This document shows positions 5,217-6,340 of a stretch of 6,340 bases of DNA, one piece after another (positions within the stretch are counted from its first letter, which is position 1; every line of letters starts with the position of its first letter). The notes beneath the pieces were generated by a model. That model saw only the letters and a program-made list of their open reading frames with translations, did not search any database and was not told the origin of the DNA. Made by a program: the position numbers and the translations under genes. The DNA lies in contig CANRLY010000111.1 in the NCBI GenBank assembly GCA_947631585.1, positions 1 to 6,340 of the forward strand, read 5' to 3'. Origin of the DNA: an uncultured Clostridia bacterium (GTDB lineage: Bacteria > Bacillota > Clostridia > Oscillospirales > Ruminococcaceae).

Positions 5217-5861
5217 TTGAGTAGTATCATTTCTGCGTCGCTGCTGGGGTGCGACCTTGCCAGACTGGGAGAAGAGGCTGAAAGAGCAAGGCTTGCCGGT
5301 GTTGACTGGCTGCACTACGATGTCATGGACGGAAATTTCGTTGATAATATCAGTTTCGGGCTGCCGGTGCTGTATTCCCTGAACAAGGCGACAGATATGC
5401 CTATTGACGTTCACCTTATGATAAATTCTCCCGAAAAGTATGTGGAAAGATTCGTAAGTCTGGGGGCTGATCGGGTGTGCTTTCATCTGGAGGCTTCAAA
5501 AGACCCTGTGGGAACTCTTGACCTTATAAGAAACTGCAATGCCGGCGCAGGTATAGCCATAAGACCTCATACTCCGGCGGAAGCGGTGTTCCCTTACCTG
5601 GAACACGCCGATATGATACTGGTCATGACCGTTGAACCCGGCTTTGGCGGACAGGAATTTATTCCGGAAACTGTAGGAAAGATATCCGAGATCAGAGAAG
5701 AACTGGAACGCCGCAGTCTTTCAGCGCATATCCAGGTGGACGGAGGGATAAATCCGCAAACGGCTGAAATAGTCAAAAACGCCGGCGCAGATGTGCTGGT
5801 CGCCGGTACATACCTTTTCGGTTCTGAGGATATGAAAGCTGCGGTCAGCCGTCTGAGGTGA
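5217..5861 (+). CDS. rpe: Ribulose-phosphate 3-epimerase
   Basis: This 214-residue cytosolic TIM-barrel enzyme interconverts D-ribulose 5-phosphate and D-xylulose 5-phosphate in the non-oxidative pentose phosphate pathway. Family landmarks run in order: ISASLLGCDLARLGEE at the N-terminus, LHYDVMDGNF (32-41), DVHLMI (64-69), HLEA (90-93), MTVEPGFGGQ (137-146), VDGGIN (174-179) and VAGTYLFG (195-202). The metal ligands expected in the family, His33, Asp35, His66 and Asp175, are all present; Asp35 and Asp175 are also the acid/base pair. One variation is IRPHTPAE (115-122), where many homologues have a neutral residue, often Asn, before PxTP. The length is normal for the family. The start is TTG at 5217, because the upstream reading frame runs into the leader hairpin and promoter and GGAAG precedes the TTG. 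It has its own promoter and overlaps the convergent mecA-like gene by 17 bp. It is not beside rsgA or thiN, its common neighbours in Bacillota. Confidence 0.95.
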   Translation: MSSIISASLLGCDLARLGEEAERARLAGVDWLHYDVMDGNFVDNISFGLPVLYSLNKATDMPIDVHLMINSPEKYVERFVSLGADRVCFHLEASKDPVGTLDLIRNCNAGAGIAIRPHTPAEAVFPYLEHADMILVMTVEPGFGGQEFIPETVGKISEIREELERRSLSAHIQVDGGINPQTAEIVKNAGADVLVAGTYLFGSEDMKAAVSRLR

Positions 5862-6340
5862 GCTTTTCATTCAGGACTTCCACTGCGTTTTCAGGCAAAA
5901 GACAGTTCCAGTGTTCGGCGGTGACCGAAGCGGAAATGCTGTCTGTGCAAATGCCCACTGAATGTTCCTGAGAGAACTTCATAAAACGCTTGTCGTATTT
6001 TTTGTACGCCTCCAGTACCAGGCGGTAAGCTCCGCCGCTGGTGTAAAGGCGGCTGCTTTTTATTATGTCCGAATACCCCCCGAACAGCTCAGGAATTATT
6101 CCTTGCAGCTTTCGGGGGTCTTTTGCTTCTATGGTAAGGACTGAACCGGCGGCTTTCAGGTCGGAAGCGTTTATCCTGGCAGCTTTTGCCGGAAGAGACG
6201 ATATATAGATTATGCAACCGTTATCCTGCTCGAACGCTTCTACAAAAAGCCTGTCTGAATCCAGCCGCATGGCGTTTCGGGCGGTTATAACAGAGATAAG
6301 ACTGGAAAGAAGCAGCCTTGTCTCAAAGCTGTCTCTGCTG
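5845..6340 (-). CDS. mecA: MecA-like adaptor protein, C-terminal part (5' end beyond window)
   Basis: The frame is open from the right edge to TGA at 5847-5845, giving 164 residues with no stop. An internal ATG at 6270 is not the start, because homology continues upstream (FETRLLLSSLISVITARNA before MRLDSDRLFVEAF). The pattern fits MecA: end of the N-terminal substrate-binding domain (RLFVEAFEQDNGCIIYIS), a short linker, then a C-terminal domain with SSRLYTSGGAYRLVLEAY, matching the family's S-x-LY-x-x-x-x-x-YYL segment, followed by FSQEHSVGICTD, and by LLPENAVEVLNEKL, matching the family's terminal ENA-x-E-x-L. In Bacillus subtilis MecA delivers proteins such as ComK to the ClpC-ClpP protease, and its C-terminal domain binds ClpC. 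The linker here is shorter than in B. subtilis. Substrates in this organism are unknown. The assignment comes from remembered family sequence rather than a search. Confidence 0.72.
   Translation of the reverse strand, partial: SRDSFETRLLLSSLISVITARNAMRLDSDRLFVEAFEQDNGCIIYISSLPAKAARINASDLKAAGSVLTIEAKDPRKLQGIIPELFGGYSDIIKSSRLYTSGGAYRLVLEAYKKYDKRFMKFSQEHSVGICTDSISASVTAEHWNCLLPENAVEVLNEKLTSDG

Overview
The window looks like chromosomal DNA from a low-to-moderate GC Bacillota, most likely class Clostridia and plausibly Ruminococcus/Oscillospiraceae. The signs are strong AAGGAGG-type ribosome binding sites, consensus sigma-A promoters, a lipoprotein-type solute-binding protein, a MecA-type adaptor and a Clostridia-like hybrid kinase. 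This placement is inferred from gene content and style; there is no rRNA or other marker to prove it. No mobile element, tRNA, rRNA or CRISPR array was seen.

Left part, minus strand (4421 down to 1): one apparent transcription unit. A consensus promoter (TTGACT-17-TATAAT, 4421-4393) drives a 977-residue membrane hybrid histidine kinase with an extracellular sensor region, PAS, HisKA, HATPase and two receiver domains. After a 25-nt gap comes a lipoprotein of the family 1 extracellular solute-binding proteins. After a further 16-nt gap come the first 17 codons of a third gene, cut by the window edge, whose N-terminus resembles NCS2/AzgA-type nucleobase permeases. No ABC permease or ATPase gene is visible, so the binding protein may act as a periplasm-side co-receptor for the kinase rather than as a transporter subunit.

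Middle (4330-4638): a divergent intergenic region with back-to-back consensus promoters. The rightward transcript has an unusual leader of about 125 nt holding a five-codon micro-ORF with its own Shine-Dalgarno, a stem-loop starting at that micro-ORF's stop, and two tandem GC-rich imperfect repeats joined by an AT palindrome. It leads to a 121-residue protein made of two DUF1508 (YegP-type) repeats, followed by a good intrinsic terminator.

Right part: a third consensus promoter (5115-5143), a leader with a 7-bp stem-loop, and rpe (ribulose-phosphate 3-epimerase), which starts at TTG. Its 3' end overlaps by 17 bp a convergent minus-strand gene running off the right edge, whose sequence fits the C-terminal two thirds of a MecA-type ClpC adaptor.
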